Assembly (NCBI RefSeq): GCF_900105755.1
Contig: NZ_FNTQ01000001.1
Span: forward strand, 6,510,001-6,574,000
Source: Streptomyces sp. Ag109_O5-10
Lineage (GTDB): Bacteria > Actinomycetota > Actinomycetes > Streptomycetales > Streptomycetaceae
Direction: 5' to 3'
Length of the DNA stretch: 64,000 bases
Made by a program: the position numbers and the translations under genes. Positions 41,063 to 49,685 of the stretch are shown here, one piece after another. The notes under the pieces were generated by a model. The model made no database searches. It worked only from the letters and a program-made list of their open reading frames with translations, and was not told the origin of the DNA. Within the stretch, counting starts at the first letter, position 1; every line of letters starts with the position of its first letter.

Positions 41063-42268
41063 CTATGACTGGGGATCTCCATCGACCAGACGCCCCAGGA
41101 TCAGCGCGATCCGCAGTGTGAAGGCGGATCGTACATCGGACGGCGACCATCCGGTGACGTCAGTCACACGTCGGAGCCGGTAGCGCACGGTGTTCGGGTG
41201 GACGAAGAGCATCCGGGCGGCACCCTCCAGGCTGCTCGCCTGTTCCAGATATACGCTCAGCGTTTCCAGCAGAGCCGAACCGGCTTCTTCCAGCGGTCTG
41301 TAGATCTCCTCCACCAACTGCTCGCGCGCGCTCGGATCGCCCGCGATGGCGCGCTCCGGGAGCAGATCGTCCGCCAGCACCGGGCGCGGCGCGTCCTGCC
41401 AGGCGGAACAGGCCTTGAGCCCGGCGGCCGCGGCCTGCGCGGAGCGGGTGGCCGCCAGCAGGTCGGGCACCACCGGCCCGGCGACGACCGGTCCGGCGGC
41501 GTACGGCCCGATCAGCGACTTGGCCACGGCCAGCGGATTGTCGTTGCCGCCCGCGATGACGACGAGGCGGTCCCCGAGCACCCCGGTCAGCACCTGGAGC
41601 TTGGCGTGCCGGGAGGCCCGCCGGATCGCCTCGACGGTCAGCTCGCTGTCTCCGTCCGGCGCGGTCCCGAGCACGACGCACACGTGGTCGGGCGAGTTCC
41701 ACCCCAGCGCGGCGGCCCTGCTCACCGCCCCCTCGTCGGCCTCCCCGCTCAGCACGGCGTTGACCACCAGCGACTCCAGGCGGGCGTCCCAGGCACCGCG
41801 TGCCTCGGCGGCCTGGGCGTACACCTGGGCGGTGGCGAAGGCGATCTCACGGGCGTACACGAGCAGCGCCTCGCGCAGGACGCTCTCGTCGCCCGGCGCC
41901 GCGACCTCGTCGATCGCGCTCTCCATGACCTCGATGGTGGTCCGCACCATCTCCACGGTCTGCCGCAAGGTGATCGCCCGGGTCAGCTCCCGCGGCGCGG
42001 TCCCGAACACGTCCGTCGAGATCGCCTGCGGGGCGTCCGGGTGCCGGAACCACTCGGTGAAGGCCGCGATGCCCGCCTGGGCGACGAGCCCGATCCAGGA
42101 GCGGTTCTCCGGGGGCATGGCCCGGTACCACGGCAGGGTCTCGTCCATCCGCGCGATGGCCTGGGCGGCGAGGCTGCCGGACGACTTCTCCAGCCGCTTC
42201 AGGGTCGCGGAGTGCGGGTGGGCCGGATGAGCCGAGGGGTCGGACTTGCTTGTTACGGGTTCGGGCAC
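41063..42268 (-). CDS. fasR: FasR-type PucR regulator of fatty acid synthesis
   Basis: A 401-residue transcription factor. The central part (about 150-290) is the GGDEF-like PucR/CdaR domain: 'DHVCVVLGTAPDGDSELTVE', 'GVLGDRLVVIAGGNDNPLAV'. The C-terminal helix-turn-helix is 'SSLEGAARMLFVHPNTVRYR' followed by 'LRRVTDVTGWSP'. Location directly upstream of fabD on the same strand identifies it with FasR, an activator of fabDHPF in S. coelicolor. The GTG at 42268 (VPEPVTSKSDPS) begins the conserved protein; a much longer upstream reading overlaps the pirin gene and is rejected. Confidence 0.9.
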   Translation of the reverse strand: MPEPVTSKSDPSAHPAHPHSATLKRLEKSSGSLAAQAIARMDETLPWYRAMPPENRSWIGLVAQAGIAAFTEWFRHPDAPQAISTDVFGTAPRELTRAITLRQTVEMVRTTIEVMESAIDEVAAPGDESVLREALLVYAREIAFATAQVYAQAAEARGAWDARLESLVVNAVLSGEADEGAVSRAAALGWNSPDHVCVVLGTAPDGDSELTVEAIRRASRHAKLQVLTGVLGDRLVVIAGGNDNPLAVAKSLIGPYAAGPVVAGPVVPDLLAATRSAQAAAAGLKACSAWQDAPRPVLADDLLPERAIAGDPSAREQLVEEIYRPLEEAGSALLETLSVYLEQASSLEGAARMLFVHPNTVRYRLRRVTDVTGWSPSDVRSAFTLRIALILGRLVDGDPQS

Positions 42269-42340
42269 GGGACAAGACTGCCTTATCCGGACGGGAGCCT
42301 GCGCCGCCGGGTGCCGACTGCGGTCTACCGTGGTGCCGTG

Positions 42341-42994
42341 ATGGACGTACGGCGCGCGGCGCAGCGCTATCCGGGAGGCGACCCGGCGACCGGCATCGAG
42401 TCGTCGCACGCCTTCTCCTTCGGCCCGCACTACGACCCCGGCAACCTTCGCTTCGGGGCGGTCATCGCCTGCAACGAGGAGCGGCTGGCGCCGGGCGCAG
42501 GCTTCGACGAGCATCCGCACAGCCACACCGAGATCGTGACGTGGGTGGCCGAGGGCGAGCTCACGCACCGCGACTCGGCCGGCCACGAGACGGTGGTCCG
42601 CCACGGGGACGTCCAGCGCCTCAGCGCCGCGGGCGGCGTCCGCCACGTGGAACGCAACGACGGCCCCGGCCCGCTGACCTTCGTCCAGATGTGGCTGGCC
42701 CCGGTGCGCCCGGGCGGCGACCCCTCCTACGACATCGTCCGCGGCATCGCCGACTCCACCCCGTACGCGGTCCCGGAGGCCGGCGCGATACTGCACGTCC
42801 GCCGGCTGGGGGCGGGGGAGCGGACGGCGGTGCCGGACGGGGCGTATGTGTACGTGCACGTGGTGCGGGGGGATGTGCGGGTGGAGGACGAGGAGTTGGG
42901 GCCCGGAGATTCCGTACGGATCACCGACGCGAAGGACTTGGAGGCGTCGGGGATCTCGGACGCGGAGCTGTTGCTGTGGGAGATGGCGGGGTAG
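42341..42994 (+). CDS. Pirin family protein
   Basis: A 217-residue cupin protein of the pirin family. The N-terminal cupin carries the metal ligands in 'GFDEHPHSHTEIVTWVAEGE' (HxH plus His) and 'RHGDVQRLSAAGGVRHVERN'. 'LTFVQMWLAPVRPGGDPSYD' leads to the second cupin half. Pirins bind Fe or Ni and some act as quercetin 2,3-dioxygenases or redox-sensing regulators; which applies here is unknown. The ATG at 42341 follows GGTGCCGTG; a GTG three bases earlier is possible. It is divergent from fasR with a 72-bp gap. Confidence 0.85.
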   Translation: MDVRRAAQRYPGGDPATGIESSHAFSFGPHYDPGNLRFGAVIACNEERLAPGAGFDEHPHSHTEIVTWVAEGELTHRDSAGHETVVRHGDVQRLSAAGGVRHVERNDGPGPLTFVQMWLAPVRPGGDPSYDIVRGIADSTPYAVPEAGAILHVRRLGAGERTAVPDGAYVYVHVVRGDVRVEDEELGPGDSVRITDAKDLEASGISDAELLLWEMAG

Positions 42995-43016
42995 CGACGG
43001 TCGTTGTCCGGCTGCA

Positions 43017-43070
43017 CCGGTGGGGGCTGATCGCGCAGTTCCTCCCCCAGCGACCCTCACGGGGCGCTGC
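43017..43070. repeat. Intergenic repeat copy
   Basis: CCGGTGGGGGCTGATCGCGC, AGTTCCTCCCCCAGCGACCC, TCACGGGGCGC. It lies 22 bp after the pirin stop, between convergent genes. Confidence 0.85.
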
Positions 43071-43090
43071 ACCCGCGCCCGCCACACAGC

Positions 43091-43155
43091 TGCGGCAGGC
43101 GTGCCGCGGGGCGGCACGGGTGGGCGCAGCGGCAGCCTGCCGGCGCCGGTGAGCG
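43091..43155. repeat. 65-bp repeat (second family), copy 1
   Basis: Centred on GGCGGCACGGGTGGGCGCAG, continuing CGGCAGCCTGCCGGCGCCGG. A closely matching copy is at 50515-50581, where it forms the 3' end of the channel gene. It lies between the pirin and serine hydrolase genes. Confidence 0.8.
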
Positions 43156-43176
43156 TCCCCCCTGCCCCGGTCGGCC

Positions 43177-44001
43177 TCAGCCCCGCAGCTCCGCCAGCAC
43201 CGCGTCCGTGAAGACCGGCCACGCCTCGACCGCCCAGGGCCCGAACGCCCGGTCCGCCAGGGCGACGCACGCCACCCCCGCGTCCGGGTCCACCCACAGG
43301 AACGTGCCCGCCTGGCCGAAGTGGCCGAAGGTGCGGGGCGAGGACGAACCGCCCGTCCAGTGCGGCGACTTGGAGTCGCGGATCTCGTAGCCCAGCCCCC
43401 AGTCGTTCGGGTTCTGGTGGCCGTACCCCGGCAGCACGCCCTTCGTTCCGGGGTACTGCACGGTCAGCGTCGCCTCCGCCGCCGTCCGCGGGTCCAGCAG
43501 CCGCGGTGCCTGGAGTTCCGCCGCGAAGCGGAGCAGGTCGGAGACCGAGGACACGCCGTCCTTCGCCGGGGAGCCCTCCAGCGACGTCGACGTCATACCC
43601 AGTGGTTCCAGTACCGCCTGCCGCGCGTACTCCGCGAACGGCATCTCCGTCGCCTTGGCGACATGCTCCCCGAGCACCTCGAAACCGGCGTTCGAGTACA
43701 GCCGCCGCTCCCCGGGCGGCGCCATGACCCGGTGCTCGTCGAAGGCCAGCCCCGAGGTGTGCGCGAGCAGATGCCGTACCGTCGCCCCCTCCGGCCCCGC
43801 CGGCTCGTCGAGCTCGACCGCCCCCTCCTCGTACGCGACGAGCACCGCGTACGCCGCGACCGGCTTGGTGACGGAGGCCAGCGGGAAGCGGTGCCCGGCC
43901 GGCCCGTGGGTCCCGAGGACCGTACCGTCGGCACGTACGACACCCGCCGCGGCGGTGGGGACCGGCCAGTTCTCGATGGACGCGAGGCTGTTCAAGGACA
44001 T
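43177..44001 (-). CDS. Serine hydrolase (beta-lactamase-related)
   Basis: A 274-residue penicillin-binding-protein-type hydrolase without signal peptide. The SxxK motif is 'RFPLASVTKPVAAYAVLVAY' (SVTK) and the YxN motif 'ERRLYSNAGFEVLGEHVA' (YSN). The third region is 'RTFGHFGQAGTFLWVDPDAG'. It is shorter than EstB-type proteins and resembles cytoplasmic esterase or D-aminopeptidase-like members. The ATG at 44001 precedes LNSLASIENW. Its end abuts the 65-bp repeat. Confidence 0.87.
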   Translation of the reverse strand: MSLNSLASIENWPVPTAAAGVVRADGTVLGTHGPAGHRFPLASVTKPVAAYAVLVAYEEGAVELDEPAGPEGATVRHLLAHTSGLAFDEHRVMAPPGERRLYSNAGFEVLGEHVAKATEMPFAEYARQAVLEPLGMTSTSLEGSPAKDGVSSVSDLLRFAAELQAPRLLDPRTAAEATLTVQYPGTKGVLPGYGHQNPNDWGLGYEIRDSKSPHWTGGSSSPRTFGHFGQAGTFLWVDPDAGVACVALADRAFGPWAVEAWPVFTDAVLAELRG

Positions 44002-44020
44002 GCCCCCGACCCTAAGCGGC

Positions 44021-44491
44021 TCAGAGCGTCAGCATCATCGTGGGGTCCGGCTTGTGGACGAAGCCGAGCGCGGCGTAGAGCGGCTCGGCCTCCGCGGACG
44101 CGGTCAGCATGACCTGCCCCGCACCCCGCTCACGGAACCAGGCCAGCAGCTCCGCCATGCACGCGCGCGCGTACCCGCGCCGGCGGGCGTCCGGGTCGGT
44201 CGCCACGCTGAAGACGTACCCGGAGCGGCCGTGCGGGTTGCCCGCCTTGCCGATCCGGTAGTCGACGGTCCCGGCGACCAGCGCGGCCAGCGCCCCCGGC
44301 CGGTCCGGATGGCCGACGACGAACGCGGCGAAGTCCCCGTCCGGCTCGCCCAGTCTCTCCTCCAGCGCCGGCCGCGCCAGGGCGTGCCATTCTGTGGAGC
44401 CGTCCCCGCCGGGCAGCGTGTCGATCATCACCTGGCGCAGCCGCAGCACTTCCGCCGCGTCCTCGGCCGTGGCACGGCGTACGAGACTCAT
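44021..44491 (-). CDS. GNAT family N-acetyltransferase
   Basis: A 156-residue acetyltransferase. The acetyl-CoA loop is 'SVATDPDARRRGYARACMAE', the (R/Q)xxG(x)G/A motif A. Before it is 'SGYVFSVATD' and after it 'RGAGQVMLTASAEAEPLYAA' and 'LGFVHKPDPTMMLTL'. The substrate is unknown. The ATG at 44491 (MSLVRRATAEDA) starts the domain; an ATG at 44509 is an alternative. It ends 19 bp from the serine hydrolase start in the same direction, so they may be co-transcribed, and it is divergent from the MerR gene. Confidence 0.87.
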   Translation of the reverse strand: MSLVRRATAEDAAEVLRLRQVMIDTLPGGDGSTEWHALARPALEERLGEPDGDFAAFVVGHPDRPGALAALVAGTVDYRIGKAGNPHGRSGYVFSVATDPDARRRGYARACMAELLAWFRERGAGQVMLTASAEAEPLYAALGFVHKPDPTMMLTL

Positions 44492-44551
44492 GCCCGGCAC
44501 GCTACTCATCGCCGGGCGCCCCCGTCGCGCGTATTTCTTCCGGGGTCCCGC

Positions 44552-44580
44552 TTGCTTCGAGTGCACTCCAAGGTCATAGC
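44552..44580 (+). promoter_or_regulatory. MerR-type promoter with dyad CTTCGAGTG/CACTCCAAG
   Basis: TTGCTT (44552-44557) and TCATAG (44574-44579) flank a perfectly placed 9-9 dyad (44555-44572) lying within the -35/-10 spacer, the arrangement used by MerR regulators. The -10 box is only 9 bp before the merR-type ATG, so the transcript is probably leaderless and autoregulated. Confidence 0.65.
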
Positions 44581-44588
44581 GTGGGCGC

Positions 44589-45056
44589 ATGACGGTGATG
44601 CACACCACGACCGTGGCCCCCACCCAGCAGCCCGACCGCGCGCCCGCCGACATCTGTTCCGCCCCGCCCAGAAGGCATCCGCGGCCCGAGGGCGAGGACC
44701 GCTACACGATCAGCGAGGTCGTCGCCTTCACCGGACTGACCGCTCACACCCTGCGCTGGTACGAGCGGATCGGCCTGATGTCCAGCATCGACCGTTCCCA
44801 CACCGGCCAGCGCCGCTACAGCAACCGCGACCTGGACTGGCTCGACTTCGTGACCAAGCTCCGCCTGACCGGCATGCCGGTGGCCGACATGGTCCGCTAC
44901 GCGGAACTGGTGAGGGAGGGCGAGACGACCTACCCCGAGCGCCGCGAGCTCCTGGAGCAGACGAGAAGGGACGTCGTGGCCCGCATCGCCGAGCTGCACG
45001 ACACCTTGTCGGTCCTGGACCGCAAGATCAGCTTCTACGAGACGGGCGGCAACTGA
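44589..45056 (+). CDS. MerR family transcriptional regulator
   Basis: A 155-residue regulator. After a 37-residue non-conserved arm, the MerR DNA-binding domain reads 'RYTISEVVAFTGLTAHTLRW', 'YERIGLMSSIDRSHTGQRRY' and 'DLDWLDFVTKLRLTGMPVAD'. The C-terminal coiled coil 'RRELLEQTRRDVVARIAELH' ends near 'LDRKISFYETGG'. No cysteine pair for metals is present, so it belongs to the aldehyde/oxidoreductase-associated branch rather than metal sensors. It is preceded by a promoter with the dyad inside the spacer. Its targets beyond itself are unknown. Confidence 0.9.
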   Translation: MTVMHTTTVAPTQQPDRAPADICSAPPRRHPRPEGEDRYTISEVVAFTGLTAHTLRWYERIGLMSSIDRSHTGQRRYSNRDLDWLDFVTKLRLTGMPVADMVRYAELVREGETTYPERRELLEQTRRDVVARIAELHDTLSVLDRKISFYETGGN

Positions 45057-45059
45057 AAC

Positions 45060-45105
45060 GCGCCCCTTCAGGGGCGTGAGGAACTGCGCGACCAGCCCCC
45101 ACGCA
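45060..45105. repeat. Intergenic repeat copy
   Basis: CGCCCCTTCAGGGGCG hairpin followed by TGAGGAACTGCGCGACCAGC. It starts 4 bp after the MerR stop and lies between convergent genes, so it probably terminates both. Confidence 0.85.
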
Positions 45106-45126
45106 CCCGCACCCGACAGCGCACCC

Positions 45127-45984
45127 TCAAAGCTCCGCCAACAACTCCGCCTTCTTGGCGGCGAACTCCTCGTCGGTCACCAGCCCCGCCCGATGCAGCT
45201 CCCCCAGGTGACGGATCCGCTCCGCGATGTCGGCGGGGTCCCGCCGTCCGGCCGGCGTCGGCACCGCCGCGGCCCCCTTCGCCCGGACCGCCTCCAGGAC
45301 CGCCGCCGCGAACGGCAGCGACTCGTGCACCGGCCCGTATCCCAGTCCGAACACCACGGTCGCCGGATCCTGGTCGGCCGGGACCGTCGGCCCCGCCCCT
45401 GCGAGGTCCCGGTCCCGCCGCAGCAGTCGCAGGTGCCCCTCGAAGGCCTCGGGCGAGCGCCACTCCACACCCCCGAGGTCGGCGACGGCGAAGCTCTGGT
45501 CGCCGGCCTTCCACTTCGCCGTGGACGCGCCCGTCCACGACCACCGGAAGTGCACGGCACTGCCGTCGAAGCTCGCCTTCCCGTCGTACGCCTTGAACTG
45601 CCGGGGCCCCTCGGGCGCGGCGACCAGGAACCTGTCCGCCGGCCCGGACTGCGTGAGCAGCGGGCGCAGCTCGTCGGCGTAGTACTCGGCGAGGGTCGCC
45701 CGCTCCGCCGGGACCACCAGGCGGTACGGGTCGCTGCCGTCCTTCAGCTGGCCGGCCGCCGCCTCCAGCAGCGGATCGGCACCGGGCCGCGGCTCGGCCC
45801 TCAGCACGACCGTGCCCCGCTTGCCGGGCGTGAGCGTCACGCCCTCCAGCGCGGCCAGCGGCACCCGGCGCTCGCCCAGGCTCTGGAACAGCTTGGGTGT
45901 TCGAATCCCCCGTTCGTAGCGGATGAGCACGGAGTCGGACTCGAACTCCCAGGCGGCATGAAATCCGGCCAGTACGTCACCCAT
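45127..45984 (-). CDS. DUF4429 protein with C-terminal SHOCT domain
   Basis: A 285-residue cytoplasmic protein. Two DUF4429 (PH-like) repeats are visible: 'GFHAAWEFESDSVLIRYERG' with 'RRVPLAALEGVTLTPGKRGT', and 'AYDGKASFDGSAVHFRWSWT' with 'SFAVADLGGVEWRSP'. The C terminus 'IAERIRHLGELHRAGLVTDE' then EFAAKKAELLAEL is a SHOCT oligomerisation motif. Function is unknown. The ATG at 45984 (MGDVLAGFHAAW) starts the domain; one at 45993 is possible. Confidence 0.87.
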   Translation of the reverse strand: MGDVLAGFHAAWEFESDSVLIRYERGIRTPKLFQSLGERRVPLAALEGVTLTPGKRGTVVLRAEPRPGADPLLEAAAGQLKDGSDPYRLVVPAERATLAEYYADELRPLLTQSGPADRFLVAAPEGPRQFKAYDGKASFDGSAVHFRWSWTGASTAKWKAGDQSFAVADLGGVEWRSPEAFEGHLRLLRRDRDLAGAGPTVPADQDPATVVFGLGYGPVHESLPFAAAVLEAVRAKGAAAVPTPAGRRDPADIAERIRHLGELHRAGLVTDEEFAAKKAELLAEL

Positions 45985-46051
45985 GCGGCTCATCGTATGC
46001 GGCACGTGCTTCCCCGTCCCATCCCCGCGCATACCGCACTTCCTGCTGTCT

Positions 46052-47269
46052 CTACGCGCGTCCGGCCGTCGACGTGCCGGACAAACCCGCCCGGCACCCG
46101 TCATCGTCGTGGGCGCAGGTCACCGCGCCATATGCGCCGACCCCGACGTCCGCGAGGTTGCGCAGGCTGTCCGTGCCCGGCTCGAAGTAGCCGGCGTGTC
46201 CCTTCGCGTCGTGCGCCGACAGCACCCGGGCGCCGAAGGCGGAGGAGACGGGGTCGGCGCCGTGGCCGAGTCCGCCGAGCTCCAGGTAGGGGACGTCCTG
46301 GATCCAGTCGGTGGCGTCCCGCATCGCCCACACCCGTGCCGAGGTGCCCAGGTGGGAGGCGTTCTCGACGCGCATCCCGGGGCTCGCGGCCACCGCTATG
46401 TCGGCCACCCGGTCCGGCATGGCGTGCGCGGCGACCCCGCAGACCACCGAGCCGTAGCTGTGGCAGAACATCGACACCGGCGCGCCCCCGGGCAGCGCGC
46501 GCAGCAGCGCGTTGAGTCGTACGGCGCCCTGCTCGGCGGCCGTCCCGGTCGCCGCGGCCACGCCGAGACCGTCGGGTGCGGTGTAGTCGGCCCAGGCGAT
46601 CACGGCCGTGCGGGTCGACGGGCTCGCCGTGCGCTCCGCCCCGTACAGCGCCTTGGCCATGCCGACCGGCGCGGTGTTCGGGCGGTACGTCTTCTGGAAG
46701 GTGAGCAGGTCGGTGTCGACGCCGGGGACGACGACGGAGATCCGCTCGGCCTTCGTGAGGTCGCCGAACACCTCGGCGACCCGGCCGCCGCCGTCCGGGT
46801 CGAAGGCGAGGATCTGCCGGCCCTTCGCCATCAGCGCCTCGTAGCGGTGCATGCGGCGGCCGGCGTCCTGTTGCCCGGCCGCGCTGAGCCGTGCGTCGTG
46901 CATGCGTTTCTTCTCGACGACGCGCTGCTGGTCGAGGGCGATGTCGTTGGCGTGGTAACGCAGTTCGACCGGGGCGCCGTTCATGTTGCCCACGGCGAGC
47001 GGGTACCGGTGCACGAGCCGGTCGCGCTCCTGCGCGGTGAGCGAGGTGAAGAACCGGGTGAGGAGCGCGGGCGACGCCTCCGGGTCCGGCAGGTGCAGGC
47101 CGTGGACGCTGCCGTGCTCCCACTTGGCGACGGAGGTCTGCAGGGCGGTGGTCTCGCGGTGCGTGCGCAGGGCGGTCCAGCCGGTGGTCGCGAGCATCAC
47201 GAACACGACGGCCAGGGCAAGCAGTGCGCGCCAGACGTTGAGGGGCGGGGAGGTGTCGAAGGAAGTCAC
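46052..47269 (-). CDS. Membrane-anchored alpha/beta hydrolase (DUF1023)
   Basis: A 405-residue protein with an N-terminal membrane segment 'ALLALAVVFVMLATTGWTAL' (residues about 15-34) and an extracellular DUF1023 hydrolase domain. The nucleophile elbow is 'APVSMFCHSYGSVVCGVAAH' (HSYGS). 'RISVVVPGVDTDLLTFQKTY' is also typical, and 'HVGYFEPGTDSLRNL'-like sequence near the end (KGHAGYFEPGTDSLRNLAD) supplies the His region. It is likely a lipase/esterase or peptidase at the surface. The GTG at 47269 lacks a clear ribosome site. Confidence 0.85.
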   Translation of the reverse strand: MTSFDTSPPLNVWRALLALAVVFVMLATTGWTALRTHRETTALQTSVAKWEHGSVHGLHLPDPEASPALLTRFFTSLTAQERDRLVHRYPLAVGNMNGAPVELRYHANDIALDQQRVVEKKRMHDARLSAAGQQDAGRRMHRYEALMAKGRQILAFDPDGGGRVAEVFGDLTKAERISVVVPGVDTDLLTFQKTYRPNTAPVGMAKALYGAERTASPSTRTAVIAWADYTAPDGLGVAAATGTAAEQGAVRLNALLRALPGGAPVSMFCHSYGSVVCGVAAHAMPDRVADIAVAASPGMRVENASHLGTSARVWAMRDATDWIQDVPYLELGGLGHGADPVSSAFGARVLSAHDAKGHAGYFEPGTDSLRNLADVGVGAYGAVTCAHDDDGCRAGLSGTSTAGRA

Positions 47270-47372
47270 TGGGAGGACACACTAGGAGAACGAAGGGGTC
47301 TCGCGTTAACTGAGTGACAGTTATCACGTTTCGGCAAACGTGAGCCCTGTCTCAGGCGCGTGTGACGGAGTG

Positions 47373-47999
47373 TCAGCCCGCTCGCCAGTTCCCGGTGAGC
47401 GCCGGTCCCACCTGATCGAGGTACGACGCGGTGAGTTCGCGGATCGCCGTGATGCTGAAGTCGGCGCCGACCGACCAGTGCCGCTCGGTGACCCGGATGA
47501 CCGCGCCGAACACGGCGACCACGAGCCGGGGCCGGGGATCGGTGTCCGGGTCGACGCCCTCCCGCCCGGCGACGATCCGCGCGATCTCCTCCTCCCTCTC
47601 CGCCTGGCGCCGTAGATGGGCGGCGAACAGGGCCGGGGTCGCCTCGATCATCTTGTACGTGCGCAGGAACAGCTCGACCGGCACGTACCGCTCGATGGCC
47701 TCCTCGATGGTGTCCCAGCCGTCCATGATCGACCGGCGCAGTGCCTCCAGCGGGGGCTCCTCGGGCGGACGGCGGCGCACCGCCTCGACGTAGTGCTCCT
47801 CGGTGAGCCGCGGCACGAAGAAGGCCACGTCCTCCTTGCTGGCGAAGTAACGGAAGAAGGTGCGTTGCGAGACGTCGACGGCCGCGACGATCTCGTCGAC
47901 GGTGGTGTGTTCGTAGCCCTGGGCCACGAACAGTTCGAGCGCGGTCCGCAGCAGCGTGTCCCGGGTGCGCTGTTTCTTGCGTTCGCGCAGCGTTTCCAT
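47373..47999 (-). CDS. TetR family regulator (of the adjacent MFS exporter)
   Basis: A 208-residue repressor. The N-terminal helix-turn-helix is 'RDTLLRTALELFVAQGYEHT' followed by 'TVDEIVAAVDVSQRTFFRYF', then SKEDVAF. The ligand domain has 'ERYVPVELFLRTYKMIEATP' and 'VFGAVIRVTERHWSVG'. It is divergent from the 14-TM exporter (66 bp), and the gap holds inverted repeats, so it probably represses the exporter and itself until a drug or metabolite binds. Confidence 0.9.
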   Translation of the reverse strand: METLRERKKQRTRDTLLRTALELFVAQGYEHTTVDEIVAAVDVSQRTFFRYFASKEDVAFFVPRLTEEHYVEAVRRRPPEEPPLEALRRSIMDGWDTIEEAIERYVPVELFLRTYKMIEATPALFAAHLRRQAEREEEIARIVAGREGVDPDTDPRPRLVVAVFGAVIRVTERHWSVGADFSITAIRELTASYLDQVGPALTGNWRAG

Positions 48000-48002
48000 G
48001 TC

Positions 48003-48055
48003 TGACAGTTACTGACTAGTGAATTTGTTTGTCAACTGTCAGTGGCTGTCACTAG
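48003..48055. promoter_or_regulatory. TetR-type operator region with overlapping inverted repeats
   Basis: TGACAGTT (48003-48010) is inverted as AACTGTCA (48034-48041), and CTAGTGA (48016-48022) as TCACTAG (48049-48055). The two interleaved dyads cover the whole 66-bp divergent gap, so two TetR dimers may bind and block both promoters. Confidence 0.65.
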
Positions 48056-48065
48056 CCTCGAACGC

Positions 48066-49685
48066 ATGACTAGTCAGACCACGATCGACACGGCGGGGTC
48101 GGGGGACAAGGCGCCGGCGGCCCTGCCGGAGCAGCCGCCGGTCTCCGGCCTGCGCGGCCACCCCTGGTTCACCCTGATCACCGTCGCCGTCGGGGTCATG
48201 ATGGTCGCCCTCGACGGCACCATCGTGGCCATCGCCAACCCCGCGATCCAGAAGGACCTCGGCGCCACCTTCGCCCAGGTGCAGTGGATCACCAACGGCT
48301 ACTTCCTGGCCCTCGCGGTCTCCCTGATCACCGCGGGCAAGCTCGGCGACCGCTTCGGCCACCGGCAGACCTTCCTGATCGGCGTCGTCGGCTTCGCCGC
48401 GGCCTCCGGGGCCATCGGCCTCTCCGACAGCATCGGCCTGGTCGTCACCTTCCGCGTCTTCCAGGGCCTGTTCGGCGCGCTGCTGATGCCGGCCGCGCTC
48501 GGCCTGCTGCGGGCCACCTTCCCGGCCGAGAAGCTCAACATGGCGATCGGCATCTGGGGCATGGTCATCGGCGCCTCCACCGCCGGCGGCCCGATCCTCG
48601 GCGGTGTGCTGGTCCAGCACGTCAGCTGGCAGTCGGTGTTCTTCGTCAACGTGCCGGTCGGCGCCGTCGCCCTGGTCCTCGGCGTGGTCATGCTGCTCGA
48701 CCACCGCGCGGAGAACGCGCCCCGCTCCTTCGACCTGCTCGGCATCGCCCTGCTCTCCGGCGCCATGTTCTGCCTGGTCTGGGCGCTCATCAAGGCGCCG
48801 AGCTGGGGCTGGGGCGACGGCAAGACGTGGACGTTCGTCGCCGCGTCGGTGCTGGGCTTCGCCCTCTTCTCCTTCTGGGAGACGCGGGTCAAGGAGCCGC
48901 TGATCCCGCTCGGCCTGTTCCGCTCGGTCCCGCTCTCCGCGGGCGTGGTCCTGATGGTCCTGATGGCCATCGCCTTCATGGGCGGCCTCTTCTTCGTGAC
49001 GTTCTACCTCCAGAACGTGCACGGCATGGACCCGGTCGACGCGGGCCTCCACCTCCTCCCGCTCACCGGCATGATGATCGTCGGCTCCCCGCTGGCCGGC
49101 GCCGCGATCACCAAGCTCGGCCCGCGCATCCCGCTGGCCGGCGGCATGGCGGCCACCGCGATCGCCATGTACGGCATGTCCACACTGAAGGCGGACACCG
49201 GCAGCGCGCTCATGTCCCTCTGGTTCGCCCTGCTCGGCCTCGGCCTCGCGCCGGTCATGGTCGGCGCCACCGAGGTCATCGTGGGCAACGCGCCGATGGA
49301 GCTGTCCGGCGTGGCCGGCGGTCTCCAGCAGGCCGCGATGCAGATCGGCGGCAGCCTCGGTACGGCCGTGCTCGGCGCCGTGATGGCCTCCAAGGTCGAC
49401 AGCGACCTGCCGGGCAACTGGGCCGACGCGGGCCTGCCGAAGCTGACCGACGCGCAGCTGGCGCAGGCCTCGGAAGCCGTCCAGGTCGGTGTCGCGCCGG
49501 TCGCCAAGGGCACGCCCGCGGAGATCGCCGCGAAGATCTCCGGCGTCGCCCACGACACGTTCATCTCCGGCATGAGCCTCGCCTCGCTCGTCGCGGCCGG
49601 GGTGGCGGCGGTCGCGATTCTGGTCGCGCTGTTCACCAAGCGCGGCGAGAACGCGGACGCGGGTGCGGGCGTCGGCCACATCTAG
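48066..49685 (+). CDS. MFS multidrug exporter (EmrB/QacA type, 14 TM)
   Basis: A 539-residue drug:H+ antiporter with 14 predicted membrane segments. Motif A is 'AGKLGDRFGHRQTFLIG', the family opening is 'VAVGVMMVALDGTIVAIANP', and motif C-like 'GMVIGASTAGGPILGGVLVQ' lies in TM5. The later half has 'VVLMVLMAIAFMGGLFFVTF' and 'SLVAAGVAAVAILVALFTKR'. It exports antibiotics or toxic metabolites. The ATG at 48066 follows the divergent operator closely, with little leader. It is the probable target of the adjacent TetR. Confidence 0.92.
   Translation: MTSQTTIDTAGSGDKAPAALPEQPPVSGLRGHPWFTLITVAVGVMMVALDGTIVAIANPAIQKDLGATFAQVQWITNGYFLALAVSLITAGKLGDRFGHRQTFLIGVVGFAAASGAIGLSDSIGLVVTFRVFQGLFGALLMPAALGLLRATFPAEKLNMAIGIWGMVIGASTAGGPILGGVLVQHVSWQSVFFVNVPVGAVALVLGVVMLLDHRAENAPRSFDLLGIALLSGAMFCLVWALIKAPSWGWGDGKTWTFVAASVLGFALFSFWETRVKEPLIPLGLFRSVPLSAGVVLMVLMAIAFMGGLFFVTFYLQNVHGMDPVDAGLHLLPLTGMMIVGSPLAGAAITKLGPRIPLAGGMAATAIAMYGMSTLKADTGSALMSLWFALLGLGLAPVMVGATEVIVGNAPMELSGVAGGLQQAAMQIGGSLGTAVLGAVMASKVDSDLPGNWADAGLPKLTDAQLAQASEAVQVGVAPVAKGTPAEIAAKISGVAHDTFISGMSLASLVAAGVAAVAILVALFTKRGENADAGAGVGHI

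Noticed and set aside
41063..43297. A 744-codon reading that would extend fasR through the pirin gene
   Set aside because: The conserved FasR protein starts at the GTG at 42268; the extension is antisense to pirin and to a repeat.
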